A DNA stretch of 64,000 nt from VRUE01 sp963764365 (GCA_963764365.1 CAVXSI010000002.1:1-64000), one strand, 5' to 3'; shown: positions 54,315 through 62,993, counted from the stretch's first letter. A program made the numbers and translations. The notes: generated by a model not told the origin, from the letters alone.

Positions 54315-55171
54315 GGCTGCCCGGTCAGCTCCAGGTAGATGTCCTCGAGGCTCGGCCGCCTCACCTCGAGCCCCTCCAGCTCCAGCCCCTCAGCCAGCGC
54401 CCGCCCGGTCAACTCGTTCAGCGTCTTCACCGGATCGGCCGTCTCCAGCTCGACCTCGCGGCCGTCTTCGCGGTAGCTGATCTTCGCCGGCCGGCTCTCG
54501 CGGTCGCCGAGGTCCTCGGGGGTGCCCCGGGCGACCACCTCGCCGGCGGCGATGATCGTCACCCGGTCGGCCAGCCGCTGCGCCTCGTCCATGTAATGGG
54601 TGGTGAGGAAGACGGTCTTGCCGAGATCGCGCAGGCCGGCGATCGTCTCCCAGGCCTGGCGCCGCGCCGAGGGGTCGAAGCCGGTCGTCGGCTCGTCGAG
54701 GAAGAGCAGCTCGGGGTCGCCGATCAGCGCCATGCCGACATCGAGCCGCCGCTGCTGGCCGCCGGAGAGGCTGCGGGCGCGAGCGTCGGCCTTGCCCTCG
54801 AGCCCGACCAGCTCGATCGTCTCCTCGATCGGCCGCGGCGAGCTGTAGTAGCCGGCATAGAGGGCGAGTGACTCGCGCACCGTCAGGTAGGGATCGAGGC
54901 GGCAGCTCTGCAGGACGATGCCGATCCGCTCGCGCCAGGCGCGGTCGGCGTGGCGGGGGTCCTCGCCCAGCACCCGCACCTCGCCGCCGCTGCGGTCGCG
55001 GTAGCCCTCGAGGATCTCGACCGTGGTCGTCTTGCCGGCGCCGTTGGGGCCGAGGAAGGCGAAGACCTCGCCGGCCCGCACCTCGAGGTCGATGCCGCGG
55101 ACCGCTTCGACGTCGCCATAGGCCTTGTGCAGGCCGCGGACCGATATGACGGGCTCGGGAGTCTCAGACAA
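54311..55171 (-). CDS. ABC transporter ATP-binding protein
   Basis: Predicted 286-aa ATPase: Walker A GPNGAGKTTTVEIL (about residue 40), signature LSGGQQRRLDVG, Walker B LLFLDEPTTGFDPSARR, and H-loop TTHYMDEAQRLAD. The C-terminal extension (about 80 residues) is like DrrA-type exporters. It is 12 bp downstream of rapZ on the same strand. Confidence 0.94.
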   Translation of the reverse strand: MSETPEPVISVRGLHKAYGDVEAVRGIDLEVRAGEVFAFLGPNGAGKTTTVEILEGYRDRSGGEVRVLGEDPRHADRAWRERIGIVLQSCRLDPYLTVRESLALYAGYYSSPRPIEETIELVGLEGKADARARSLSGGQQRRLDVGMALIGDPELLFLDEPTTGFDPSARRQAWETIAGLRDLGKTVFLTTHYMDEAQRLADRVTIIAAGEVVARGTPEDLGDRESRPAKISYREDGREVELETADPVKTLNELTGRALAEGLELEGLEVRRPSLEDIYLELTGQP

Positions 55172-55183
55172 AGCCGCTGAAGT

Positions 55184-56053
55184 CTATGGCTCGGCGTCGC
55201 GATGCTTGACGCGGACGACAACGTCGTCGCGGCGCTCCAGCGCCCGGCGGATGCGATCGGCGACGGCGACCGAGCGGTGCTTGCCGCCGGTGCAGCCAAC
55301 CGCGATCGTCAGGTGGGTCTTGCCCTCGTCGACGTAGGCGGGGACGAGGAACTCGAGCAGCGGCAGCAGCCGGCCGTAGAACTCGCCCGCCAGCGTCCCC
55401 GACTCGACGTACTCGCGCACCGCCTCGTCGAGCCCGGTCAACGGCCGCAGCTCGTCGACGTAGTGGGGGTTGGGCAGGAAGCGCACGTCGAGGGTCAGGT
55501 CGGCGTCGCGGGGCGGCCCGTTCTTGAAGCCGAAGGTGAGCAGGGTGAGCGCCAGCTTGCCGCTGTCGTGCTGCCCGAGCAGCTCCTCGGCGATCCGCCG
55601 CCGCAGCATCGCCCCGGTCAGGTCGCTGGTGTCCATCACCACGTCGGCCCGCTCGCGCAGCGGCGCCAGCAGCTCGCGCTCGGCCCGGATCCCCTCGACG
55701 ATCCGCCCTTCCGGGGCGAGCGGGTGGCGGCGGCGCGTCTCCTTGTAGCGGTCGAGCAGCGTCTCCTCGTCGGCCTCGAGGAACAGCAGGGTCGGACTGA
55801 GGCCGTCGCTGCCGAGCTCGCCCAGCACCTGGACGAGGTCGTCGAAGTAGTCGCCGCCGCGCACGTCGGAGACGACCGCGGCGCGCTCGACGCCGCTGCC
55901 CTCGTGGCGGAACAGCTCGCCGAGGCCGCCGATCATCCGCGGCGGCAGGTTGTCGACGCAGAAGTAGCCGCCGTCCTCGAAGGCGGCGATCGCTTCCGAC
56001 TTGCCCGCGCCGGAATGGCCGGTGATCACCACCAGCTCGACCGTCTTCGCCAC
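55184..56053 (-). CDS. rapZ: RNase adapter / nucleotide-binding protein RapZ (YvcJ)
   Basis: Predicted 289-aa P-loop protein: Walker A VITGHSGAGKSEAI (residue about 9-22), YFCVDNLPP, and the C-terminal GCTGGKHRSVAVADRI. In proteobacteria RapZ controls GlmZ RNA decay; in Gram-positives the role is less defined. It is 1 bp after uvrC. In most actinobacteria yvcK and whiA follow rapZ, but here an ABC transporter and a VOC gene stand between rapZ and gap. Confidence 0.95.
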   Translation of the reverse strand: MAKTVELVVITGHSGAGKSEAIAAFEDGGYFCVDNLPPRMIGGLGELFRHEGSGVERAAVVSDVRGGDYFDDLVQVLGELGSDGLSPTLLFLEADEETLLDRYKETRRRHPLAPEGRIVEGIRAERELLAPLRERADVVMDTSDLTGAMLRRRIAEELLGQHDSGKLALTLLTFGFKNGPPRDADLTLDVRFLPNPHYVDELRPLTGLDEAVREYVESGTLAGEFYGRLLPLLEFLVPAYVDEGKTHLTIAVGCTGGKHRSVAVADRIRRALERRDDVVVRVKHRDAEP

Positions 56054-56054
56054 G

Positions 56055-57893
56055 TCAGCCGATCCTGTGCAGCTGCTCGTGGATTTCGCGGGCCAGCTTG
56101 CCGGGCACGCCGGGGACCGCCTCCAGCTCCTCGCGGCTCGCCGCGAGGAAGCGCTCCGGGGTGCCGAAGTGGCGCAGGAAGGCGCGCTTGCGGGCCGGGC
56201 CGACGCCCGGCAGCCCGTCGAGCACCGAGGCGGTCATCGCCTCGTCGCGGCGGCCGCGGTGGTGCTCGATCGCGAAGCGGTGGGCCTCGTCGCGGACCCG
56301 CTGCAGCAGCCGCGAGGCCTCCGAGTCGGCGGCCAGGTCGAGTGGCGCCGGGCGGCCGGGGACGTAGACCTCCTCCTCGCGCTTGGCCAGCGAGACGATC
56401 GTCGCGCCGCGCTCGGCGAACGGGCGCAGGACGCGCATCCCGGCGGCGAGCTGGCCCTTGCCGCCGTCGATCACGACCAGCGAGGGCAGCGCGGCGAAGC
56501 TCTCGTCGCGCTGGCCGTCGTGCGGCGAGAGGTCGGCCTGTTCGAGATAGCGGTTGACGCGACGCTCCAGCACCTCCTGCATGGAAGCGAAGTCGTCGGA
56601 CCCATTCTCGCGCCCGCCGCGCACCTTGAAGCGGCGGTAGTCGGCCTTCTTCGTCGCGCCGCCCTCGAAGACGACCATCGAGGCGACCGTGTGCTCGCCG
56701 CCGAGGTTGGAGATGTCGAAGCCCTCGATGCGGATCGGCAGCTCCTCCATCCGCAGCGCCTCGCGCAGGTCGGCGAGCGAGTCGACCCGGCGCTGACGGC
56801 CGTGCTCGCGGCGCAGCCGGTCCTGGTCGAGGGCGAGGCGGGCGTTGCGCTCGGCCAGCTCGCGCAGGCGGCGCTTGTCGCCGCGCTCGGCGACCCGCAC
56901 CTCGACGGCGGCGCCGCGCCGCTCCCCCAGCGCCGCCGCCAGCAGCTCGGCCCGATCGCGCAGATAGGGACCGATGACGATCGTCTTCGGCATCGCCGGC
57001 GAGGCCGAGTAGTACTGGCCGATGAACTCCTCGGCGACCTCGGCCAACTCGCGCTCTGCCTGGTTGTCCAGGTAAAAGCTCTGGCGCTCGGCGAGGATCC
57101 CGTCACGCACCTGGAAGACCTGGGCGTTGGCGTCGGCCCCCTCGGTGGCGACGCCGATCAGGTCGGCGGTGCCGACCGAGCCGCCGGCGACGCGCTGGCG
57201 CTCGAACAGCGAGCGGATCGCCTTCAGCCGGTCGCGGTGCAGGGCGGCGCGCTCGAACTCGTGCGCGCCGGCAGCGTCCTCCATCTTCGCTTCCTCGCTC
57301 GCCTCGACCTGGCGGTAGCGGCCGGAGAGGAAGTCGACGATCGCCTCGACGTTGCGCCGGTACTCCTCCTTCGTCACATGGCCGACGCAGGGCGCCCCGC
57401 AGCGCTTGATGTAGTAGTCGAGGCAGGGGCTGCCGGAGCGGCGGCCGGGCTCGGCTCCCTCGCAGGTGCGGAACTGGAACAGGCGGCCGAGCAGGTCGAG
57501 CGTCTCCCGCACCCGCTTGGCGCTGGAGAAGGGGCCAAAGTAGGCGCGGCCGGCGCGGTGCTTCTCGCGGGTGAAGTAGACGCGCGGGTAGTCCTCGTCG
57601 AGGCTGACGCAGACGTAGGGGTAGGACTTGTCGTCGCGCAGGCGGATGTTGAAGCGCGGCCGGTGGCGCTTGATGAAGCTCTGCTCGGCCAGCAGCGCCT
57701 CGGCCTCGGTCGCGGTGACGAGGAAGTCGATCCGGTCGATCCGCGAGGTGAGCCGGGTCTCCCCGTGCGAGAAGTGCGAGGCGACCCGCTTGCGGATCGA
57801 GCGCGCCTTGCCGACGTAGAGCAGCTCGCCGGCGGCGTCGTGGAAGAGGTAGACACCCGGGGAGTCGGGGAGATCGGCGGCCCTGTCGCTCAT
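56055..57893 (-). CDS. uvrC: UvrABC system endonuclease subunit UvrC
   Basis: Predicted 612-aa excision repair nuclease. N-terminal GIY-YIG nuclease (PGVYLFHDAAGELLYVGKA), a Cys-rich segment (CLDYYIKRCGAPCVGHV), a UVR motif near residue 205, the C-terminal RNase H-like nuclease around EGFDISNLGGEHTVAS, and terminal helix-hairpin-helix LDGLPGVGPARKRAFLRHFG. No SOS box is seen in the 62-bp gap to the divergent enoyl-CoA hydratase gene. Confidence 0.97.
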   Translation of the reverse strand: MSDRAADLPDSPGVYLFHDAAGELLYVGKARSIRKRVASHFSHGETRLTSRIDRIDFLVTATEAEALLAEQSFIKRHRPRFNIRLRDDKSYPYVCVSLDEDYPRVYFTREKHRAGRAYFGPFSSAKRVRETLDLLGRLFQFRTCEGAEPGRRSGSPCLDYYIKRCGAPCVGHVTKEEYRRNVEAIVDFLSGRYRQVEASEEAKMEDAAGAHEFERAALHRDRLKAIRSLFERQRVAGGSVGTADLIGVATEGADANAQVFQVRDGILAERQSFYLDNQAERELAEVAEEFIGQYYSASPAMPKTIVIGPYLRDRAELLAAALGERRGAAVEVRVAERGDKRRLRELAERNARLALDQDRLRREHGRQRRVDSLADLREALRMEELPIRIEGFDISNLGGEHTVASMVVFEGGATKKADYRRFKVRGGRENGSDDFASMQEVLERRVNRYLEQADLSPHDGQRDESFAALPSLVVIDGGKGQLAAGMRVLRPFAERGATIVSLAKREEEVYVPGRPAPLDLAADSEASRLLQRVRDEAHRFAIEHHRGRRDEAMTASVLDGLPGVGPARKRAFLRHFGTPERFLAASREELEAVPGVPGKLAREIHEQLHRIG

Positions 57894-57955
57894 CGACCAA
57901 AGGGTAGGCTCCTGGCCATCCGGCCAAACCTTCGAAACACACGGAGAGAGCGCGA

Positions 57956-58780
57956 ATGACCACCGAGACGATCAGCCCGCCCGAGTTGAACACGATGCGA
58001 TTCGAGGCCGACGGCACGATCGGCACCCTCACCCTCGACCGGCCCGACGCCTTCAACGCGATGAGCCCGGAGATGATCGGCGAGATGACCGTCGCCTTCG
58101 CCTGGCTCGCCGACCAGGCGCCGCTGCGGGCGCTGATCGTCACCGGCGCCGGCAAGGCCTTCTGCGCCGGGGGCGACGTCAACTGGTTCAAAACCGGGGT
58201 CGAGGACGACTCGATCGACCTGCCGGCGCAGGTGCGGCGCGGCGCCGAGGCGCTGCACCAGGCGATCGTCGACCTGCGCCGCATCCCCTGCCCGGTGATC
58301 GCGGCGGTCAACGGCCCGGCGGCCGGCGCCGGCTTCTCGCTGGCCCTCGCCTGCGACATCCGGGTCGCCTCCGAGGCCGCCTTCTTCGCGCCGGCGTACG
58401 GGCGGATCGGCGCCTCGCCGGACGGCGGCATGACCTACTTCCTGCCGCGCGTGGTCGGGCCGAGCCGGGCGCTGGAGATCCTGCTCGAGGATCCGAACAT
58501 GACTGCCCAGGACGCGCTCGCCGAGCGGCTCGTCTCCGAGGTCGCGGCGCCGGAGGAGCTGATGGAGCGCGCCCGGGAGAAGGCGGAGAAGCTGGCCGCG
58601 AAGGCGCCCTACTACGTGAAGATGGCGAAACGGCTCTGCGGGGTCAGCCTCGACAACAGCATCACCGAGCACCTGCAGCTGGAGCGCCACGGGATCGCCG
58701 ACAGCATGGCGACCGAGGACCTGCACGCGGCCGTCGCCGCCTTCTTCGGCGGCGAGAAGCCCGAGTTCCAGGGCCGCTGA
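57956..58780 (+). CDS. Enoyl-CoA hydratase/isomerase family protein
   Basis: Predicted 274-aa crotonase-fold enzyme. TLDRPDAFNAMSPEMIGEM near the start, oxyanion loop TGAGKAFCAGGDVNWFK, and GPAAGAGFSLALACDIRVAS. The second catalytic Glu position seems to be Asp in ASPDGGMTYFLPR, so isomerase or hydratase activity is open. GAGAG precedes the ATG. It probably belongs to fatty-acid breakdown. Confidence 0.9.
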   Translation: MTTETISPPELNTMRFEADGTIGTLTLDRPDAFNAMSPEMIGEMTVAFAWLADQAPLRALIVTGAGKAFCAGGDVNWFKTGVEDDSIDLPAQVRRGAEALHQAIVDLRRIPCPVIAAVNGPAAGAGFSLALACDIRVASEAAFFAPAYGRIGASPDGGMTYFLPRVVGPSRALEILLEDPNMTAQDALAERLVSEVAAPEELMERAREKAEKLAAKAPYYVKMAKRLCGVSLDNSITEHLQLERHGIADSMATEDLHAAVAAFFGGEKPEFQGR

Positions 58781-58846
58781 ACCGGCCGCGGCGCCGAAGC
58801 GATCTGGCAGAGCCATTCCGGCACGAACGATCGAAAGGATTTGCCG

Positions 58847-59313
58847 ATGAAGAAAATAGCCGCCCTGCTCGCACTGGCCCTGGCCTCGCTCGCCCTCGTC
58901 GCCTGCGGCGGCGGCAGCTCCGGCAACTCGACGAGTCGACTCGAGCGGCGAACGAAGCGAACGGCGGCGCGCGCGGCCGAATCGGCGGCCAAGATCCGCC
59001 GGCGGGGGATCGGGCGGCGGAGGCGAATCGACGGTCGATCTCGAAGCCGACCCGAACGGCGAACTCGCCTACACCAGCGCCGAAGCGACCGCCAAGGCGG
59101 GCCGGGTGACCGATCGACTTCAAGAACCCCCAGGGCCTGACCCACGACGTCGCGATCGAAAACGAAAAGGGCGAAACCGTCGGCAAGACGGAACTGGTCG
59201 CCGACGAACCGACCTCGACCACGGTGAACCTGAAGCCGGGCACCTACCACTACTACTGCACGGTCCCGGGCCACCGCGAAGCCGGGATGGAAGGGACGCT
59301 GACGGTCAGGTAG
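58847..59313 (+). pseudogene. Cupredoxin-like lipoprotein, frameshifted
   Basis: It starts as a lipoprotein (MKKIAALLALALASLALVAC, lipobox LVAC) and ends as a plastocyanin-like domain: DFKNPQGLTHDVAIENEKGE, then NLKPGTYHYYCTVPGHREAGM, with Cu ligands His, Cys, His and Met all present. The two parts are in different frames; a middle stretch STVDLEADPNGELAYTSAE is in a third. At least two single-base changes are needed, one near 58933 and one near 59108 (an additional G before ATCGACTTC). Either the gene is dead or the sequence has indel errors; the domain itself is well conserved. Confidence 0.75.
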
Positions 59314-59350
59314 CCGTCGGCCCAGGGTCTGCGGGCTTGGCGCTCCAGTT

Positions 59351-60071
59351 GTGAAACCGTCGCCGCGCAAGCGCCGGGCGCTGCAGCTCTTCGACGGGCT
59401 GCCGGCGCGCTACGACGAGCTGGGGGCCGCGCTCAGCTTCTTCCAGGACCCGCGCTGGCGGCGGGCGATGGTCGCCAGCGTCGGCGCCGGGCCCGATCAG
59501 CGGCTGCTCGACGTCGCCACCGGGACGGGACTCGTCGCGCGCGCCCTGGTCGAGCGCTACGGCTGCCGGGTGGTGGGCCTCGACCAGAGCGCTCCGATGC
59601 TGAGTCGAGCCCGCGCGACCGTCGCCGCCGACCCAACCCTGTCCGGGCGGATCGAGCTGGTCGAGGGCGAAGCCGAGCGGCTGCCGTTCGGCGACCGCGA
59701 GTTCGACCACCTCACCTTCACCTACCTCCTGCGCTACGTCGACGACCCCGCCGCCACCCTGCGCGAGCTGGCGCGGGTGGTGAAGCCGGGAGGCCGGGTC
59801 GCCTGCCTGGAGTTCTGCGTGCCGGACGGGGATCTGGCTCTGGCCGTGGCGCCTCTACACCAGGGTCGGCCTGCCGGCGCTGGGAAGGCTCGCCTCGCGC
59901 GACTGGTTCGAGGTCGGCCGCTTCCTCGGGCCCAGCATCGAGGACCTCTACCGGCGCTACCCGCTCGAGCGCCAGCTGGAGATCTGGCGGGAGGCGGGGA
60001 TCGGCGCAGTCACCGCGCGCCGCATGAGCCTCGGCGGCGGCGTCGTGATCCGGGGCACGGTTGGCGGCTGA
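59351..60071 (+). pseudogene. UbiE/MenG-like methyltransferase, frameshifted
   Basis: N-terminal 165 codons: RRALQLFDGLPARYDELGAA, motif I LLDVATGTGLVARAL, VVGLDQSAPMLSRA and PGGRVACLEF, similar to demethylmenaquinone methyltransferases. Near 59851 the frame is lost: the continuation WRLYTRVGLPALGRLASRDW, FEVGRFLGPSIEDLYRRYPL and MSLGGGVVIRGTVGG lies in another frame and ends at 60071. A single indel in GCCGTGGCGCC would explain it. The ending fits the MenG family, so the intact gene would be about 240 aa. Neighbouring genes are also frameshifted. Confidence 0.8.
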
Positions 60072-60810
60072 CCCCGGACAGCGCCCCGCCTTCTACGCCC
60101 TGCGGCCGGGGGGCTGGCGCGACCTGGTCACGGTCCTGCACCCCCCCTACACGCTCTGGCACCTCAGCAACGTCGCGATCGGGGCGGCCGCGGCGCCGCA
60201 GATCTACGCCGGCCGCCTGGCGGCGGCGATCGCCGCCTTCTTCCTCGCGGTGGGGATCGGCGCCCACTCGCTCGACGAGCTCAACGGCCGCCCCCTCGGC
60301 ACGCTGCTCTCACGGCGAACCCTGATCGCCCTCGCGGTCGGCGGTCTGGGCGGGGCGCTGGCGATCGGCGTCGCCGGGGCGATCTTCGTCTCGCCGACCC
60401 TGATTCCGCTGGTCCTGTTCGGCGGCTTCATCGCCCCCGCCTACAACCTGGAGCTGTTCGGCGGCCGCTTCCACACCGATTTCTGGCTCGCCGCCTCCTG
60501 GGGAGGGTTCGCGGCCCTGACCGGTTGGTGGGTGAACTCGCTCGGCCTGCACTCGGTCCCGGAAGCGATCGCCGCCGCCGCGGCGGTGCTCGCCTGCTTC
60601 TGGCTGACCAAGGTCCAGCGCCGCCTCTCGACGCCGGTCAGGCAGCTGCGACGGCGCACCCTGGCGGTCGACGGCGAGCAGCGCCTCACCGACGGCACGG
60701 TCCGCAGGCTGGACCGGGCAGATCTCGCCGCCCCGCTCGACGGCGCCCTCAAAGGCCTCTCGGTGGCCGTGCCGCTGCTGGCGGTGTTCGCGGTCGCGAT
60801 CGGCCACTGA
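60061..60810 (+). CDS. UbiA-like integral membrane protein (unassigned)
   Basis: Predicted 249-aa protein with about six TM segments. LVTVLHPPYTLWHLSNVAIG and GAHSLDELNGRPLGTLLSRR resemble the first conserved loop of UbiA-type prenyltransferases, although the full NDxxDxxxD site is not present (HSLDELNGRP instead). The TTG start overlaps the end of the MenG-like gene. The pairing with a MenG-like gene hints at quinone or prenyl lipid metabolism. The assignment is tentative. Confidence 0.6.
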   Translation: MAADPGQRPAFYALRPGGWRDLVTVLHPPYTLWHLSNVAIGAAAAPQIYAGRLAAAIAAFFLAVGIGAHSLDELNGRPLGTLLSRRTLIALAVGGLGGALAIGVAGAIFVSPTLIPLVLFGGFIAPAYNLELFGGRFHTDFWLAASWGGFAALTGWWVNSLGLHSVPEAIAAAAAVLACFWLTKVQRRLSTPVRQLRRRTLAVDGEQRLTDGTVRRLDRADLAAPLDGALKGLSVAVPLLAVFAVAIGH

Positions 60811-60838
60811 GTGAAAACGAGCGCCGCAGCGGAGCCAG

Positions 60839-61037
60839 TCAGGCCGGGGGCGCCATCACGCGGGTGACGCTGTCGCCGACGAAGCACGGCTTCTCGCCGC
60901 CCTCGACCTCGAGCGTGAAGCGGGTGACGACCTCGTACCAGCCGCCGCCCTTGTCCTCAACCGAGGCGACCTCGGCCTTGGCGCGGACCTTGGAGTCGAC
61001 CGGGACGGGTGCCGGGAAGCGGATCTTATTGGCGTCT
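60839..61037 (-). pseudogene. MaoC-like dehydratase, 3' fragment
   Basis: The minus strand reads NKIRFPAPVPVDSKVRAKAE, then VVTRFTLEVEGGEKPCFVGD and SVTRVMAPPA to a stop, the end of a MaoC (R-specific enoyl-CoA hydratase-like) protein. About 65 codons remain; an in-frame stop lies just upstream, so the N-terminal part is missing. The last 49 bp recur at the window's right edge (one mismatch), where a MaoC gene continues beyond the window. Confidence 0.75.
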
Positions 61038-61092
61038 TATGAATTGTTTGGGCCGATCTCCCTGGGACGCTGAACATCTGTACAGTCACAAC

Positions 61093-61106
61093 CGAACATG
61101 CGTTCA
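61093..61106. promoter_or_regulatory. LexA-like palindrome at a TetR gene start
   Basis: CGAACATGCGTTCA matches the CGAAC-N4-GTTCG box at 9 of 10 fixed positions and overlaps the ATG of the TetR gene (61098). It could be an SOS box or that TetR's own operator. Overlap with the start codon makes it a weaker case than 25522. Confidence 0.35.
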
Positions 61107-61684
61107 GCCGGAGCCAACGACTCGATAATCCAAGCTGCGATTCGTCTTTTCGGCGAGCACGGAATCGACGCCACGTCGCTACGCGAGGTCGCCAAGGTCG
61201 CAGGGGTATCACCCGCCCTTGTCGTCCACCACTTCGGCGGCAAGGAGAATCTGATCGCGGCGGTCGACGAGGCCGCGCTCCAGAAGTTTGGCGCCGCCTA
61301 TAGCGCCGGCGAATCGGCCGATGCCTCCGACCTGCTGCGCCAGCGCGCCGAGCAGACCGCTCGGGTGATGCGGGAGTGTCCCGAGGTTTGCACCTACCTT
61401 GGCCGAGCACTGGTCGAGGGAACCCCGGCAGCGCCCGCCTCTTTCGGCTGATGATCGAGGGAGGCCGCGCCGAGATCGACGCACTCGCCGAGAAGGGCGC
61501 TCTGCGCGAGGACGCCGATCTGCTCTGGGCGACGCTCCAACACTTCTTCCTGATTTGGGCTCCGCTCAGCTTCACGCACCTGTTGGAGCAGGAGGCGCTG
61601 GGGGGATCCCTTCTGGACGAGGCAATCTTGGATCGTTGGGTCACCGCAAACGTGGAACTGTTCAAGGAGGGGCTTTACCGATGA
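61098..61684 (+). pseudogene. TetR-family regulator, frameshifted
   Basis: N-terminal part (residues 1-118) has the helix-turn-helix ATSLREVAKVAGVSPALVVHHFGGKENLI. The frame is lost near 61426, in GGAACCCCGGCAGC, where one missing C would join it to the other frame: GTPGSARLFRLMIEGGRAEI, then LWATLQHFFLIWAPLSFTHL to the stop at 61684. The two halves make one normal TetR of about 195 aa. Its stop overlaps the SRPBCC gene start. Third frameshifted gene within 3 kb. Confidence 0.8.
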
Positions 61685-62109
61685 GCCGATGGGAGGCGAC
61701 GAGCACGCTGGAGGCCGACGTGTCGCCGGCAGCCGTTTGGGAGAAGGCCTACGCGGACGCCAGCGCATGGCCGAAGTGGAACACCGAGATCAAGCACGCC
61801 AGCCTCGACGGGCCGCTGATTCTCGGCGCCAAGGCAAAAATCGTCTTCGGCACCGGCTTACGTTTGCGCTTCCGCGTCGTTACGTTCGAAGAAGGCCGTC
61901 TCTTCACAGACGAGTCACGCCTGCCCGGAGCCCGTATGGGCCATTGCCATCTGGTCGAGCCGACTGAGGACGGCGGCAGCCGCCTCACCAACACGATCTA
62001 CATCGAGGGTGCCCTGGTCCTGCTTTGGCGTCGGATCGTGGGCCCGGCAGCGGCACGGACGCTGCCGGATGCCCAGCGCGCGGTTGTCGAGCTGGCCGGG
62101 AACGGCTGA
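61681..62109 (+). CDS. SRPBCC-family (START-like) protein
   Basis: Predicted 142-aa protein of the polyketide cyclase/START-like superfamily that binds hydrophobic ligands in a deep pocket: SRWEATSTLEADVSPAAVWE, KAYADASAWPKWNTEIKHAS and LVEPTEDGGSRLTNTIYIEG. The ATG overlaps the TetR stop (ATGA), so the two form one small operon; TetR likely controls it. Ligand unknown. Confidence 0.8.
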   Translation: MSRWEATSTLEADVSPAAVWEKAYADASAWPKWNTEIKHASLDGPLILGAKAKIVFGTGLRLRFRVVTFEEGRLFTDESRLPGARMGHCHLVEPTEDGGSRLTNTIYIEGALVLLWRRIVGPAAARTLPDAQRAVVELAGNG

Positions 62110-62143
62110 AATACATCGACGCCGGTGCGCCCGCCCTGAGGAT

Positions 62144-62536
62144 TCAGGCCACAGCGAGCTTCGGAACAGGCGCCACCTCGCGCTCTGGCTCCTCGTCGGG
62201 AACCTGGCGCTCGATGCCGATCAACAGATCCTCGTCCAACACGGCGAGGATTCGCTTGAGCACTGGGATCGTCGGGATGTGGTCGCCGCCCTCGACTTTC
62301 GAGATGAAGGAGTGGGACGTTTCGGCCCGCTCGGCGACCTGCTGCTGGGTCAGATCCAGCTCGTAGCGGCGCTCCCGAATATGGGCAGCGATCCAATTCT
62401 TCTCGCGCAGAACACGAATCGCGGCGTACTCGTCGCGGGCTTCGCGGTACTCATCGCTGCGCCCCGCACGGCTCTGGGCCGCCTCGGTCGCCGGCTTTCC
62501 CTTCGGGCTGATGCGGTTGTCGACCTTAGCGCTCAT
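62144..62536 (-). CDS. XRE-family antitoxin (HigA-like)
   Basis: Predicted 130-aa DNA-binding protein with a Cro/C1-type helix-turn-helix (ELDLTQQQVAERAETSHSFISKVEGGD-type, residues about 60-85). It follows a Gp49-like toxin gene, the toxin-first order of HigBA systems. The ATG at 62536 lies just past a perfect inverted repeat at 62546-62563 that is probably its own operator. Confidence 0.85.
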   Translation of the reverse strand: MSAKVDNRISPKGKPATEAAQSRAGRSDEYREARDEYAAIRVLREKNWIAAHIRERRYELDLTQQQVAERAETSHSFISKVEGGDHIPTIPVLKRILAVLDEDLLIGIERQVPDEEPEREVAPVPKLAVA

Positions 62537-62545
62537 GGCGACGAG

Positions 62546-62563
62546 TTTATCTAAATAGATAAA
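62546..62563. promoter_or_regulatory. Inverted-repeat operator between toxin and antitoxin
   Basis: TTTATCT-AAAT-AGATAAA is the most AT-rich stretch in the area and a 7-bp inverted repeat, 10 bp before the antitoxin start. It suggests that the antitoxin has its own promoter, autoregulated, inside the operon. Confidence 0.6.
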
Positions 62564-62567
62564 TCTG

Positions 62568-62993
62568 TCAACTCCTTCTTCGACTGGCAGGCGGAGCATC
62601 TTGACCCGCCGCCCGTGGCGGCACTCGTGGTTTTGCGTCCATCCGTCGCTTGAAGTCCCTCATGCGGCGCTTCGCCGTCGCCTTCTCGACGGCCGGCACC
62701 GCCCCGGTGTCCTTTTCGAACGCATGCAGCAAGACGATGAGGTTGCCGGAACGCTGGTAGAGGATTCGGTAGCGCGTGTTGGCGAAGCGGACCCGCAGCT
62801 CGCGGAGCTCGCCATCGATCTGCGAGCTGATCGGGTACTCCGGAGGCGGCGCGTCGGGCGGCCTGCCGCTCAGCTGCTCCTCGACGTAGTCGTCGATCTT
62901 TGCGGCCCGCTTCGCCGGCAGCGCCTCGATGAACCGATCGACCGGTTCGACCCCGCGCTTGTCGCGATAGTAGACAGCTTTTGTCCGCGCCAT
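62568..62993 (-). CDS. HigB-like toxin (phage Gp49/RelE superfamily)
   Basis: Predicted 141-aa ribosome-dependent RNase-type toxin: KAVYYRDKRGVEPVDRFIEA, LRELRVRFANTRYRILYQRS and LIVLLHAFEKDTGAVPAVEK are the Gp49-like (DUF891) core. The C-terminal ~35 residues (PRVPPRAAGQDAPPASRRRS) are a basic, Pro-rich tail beyond the usual end at about 110 aa. The antitoxin gene follows after 31 bp. Confidence 0.87.
   Translation of the reverse strand: MARTKAVYYRDKRGVEPVDRFIEALPAKRAAKIDDYVEEQLSGRPPDAPPPEYPISSQIDGELRELRVRFANTRYRILYQRSGNLIVLLHAFEKDTGAVPAVEKATAKRRMRDFKRRMDAKPRVPPRAAGQDAPPASRRRS

Noticed and set aside
58826..58846. LexA box upstream of the cupredoxin gene
   Set aside because: CGAACGATCGAA has only the left half of the box; the right half GTTCG is missing.
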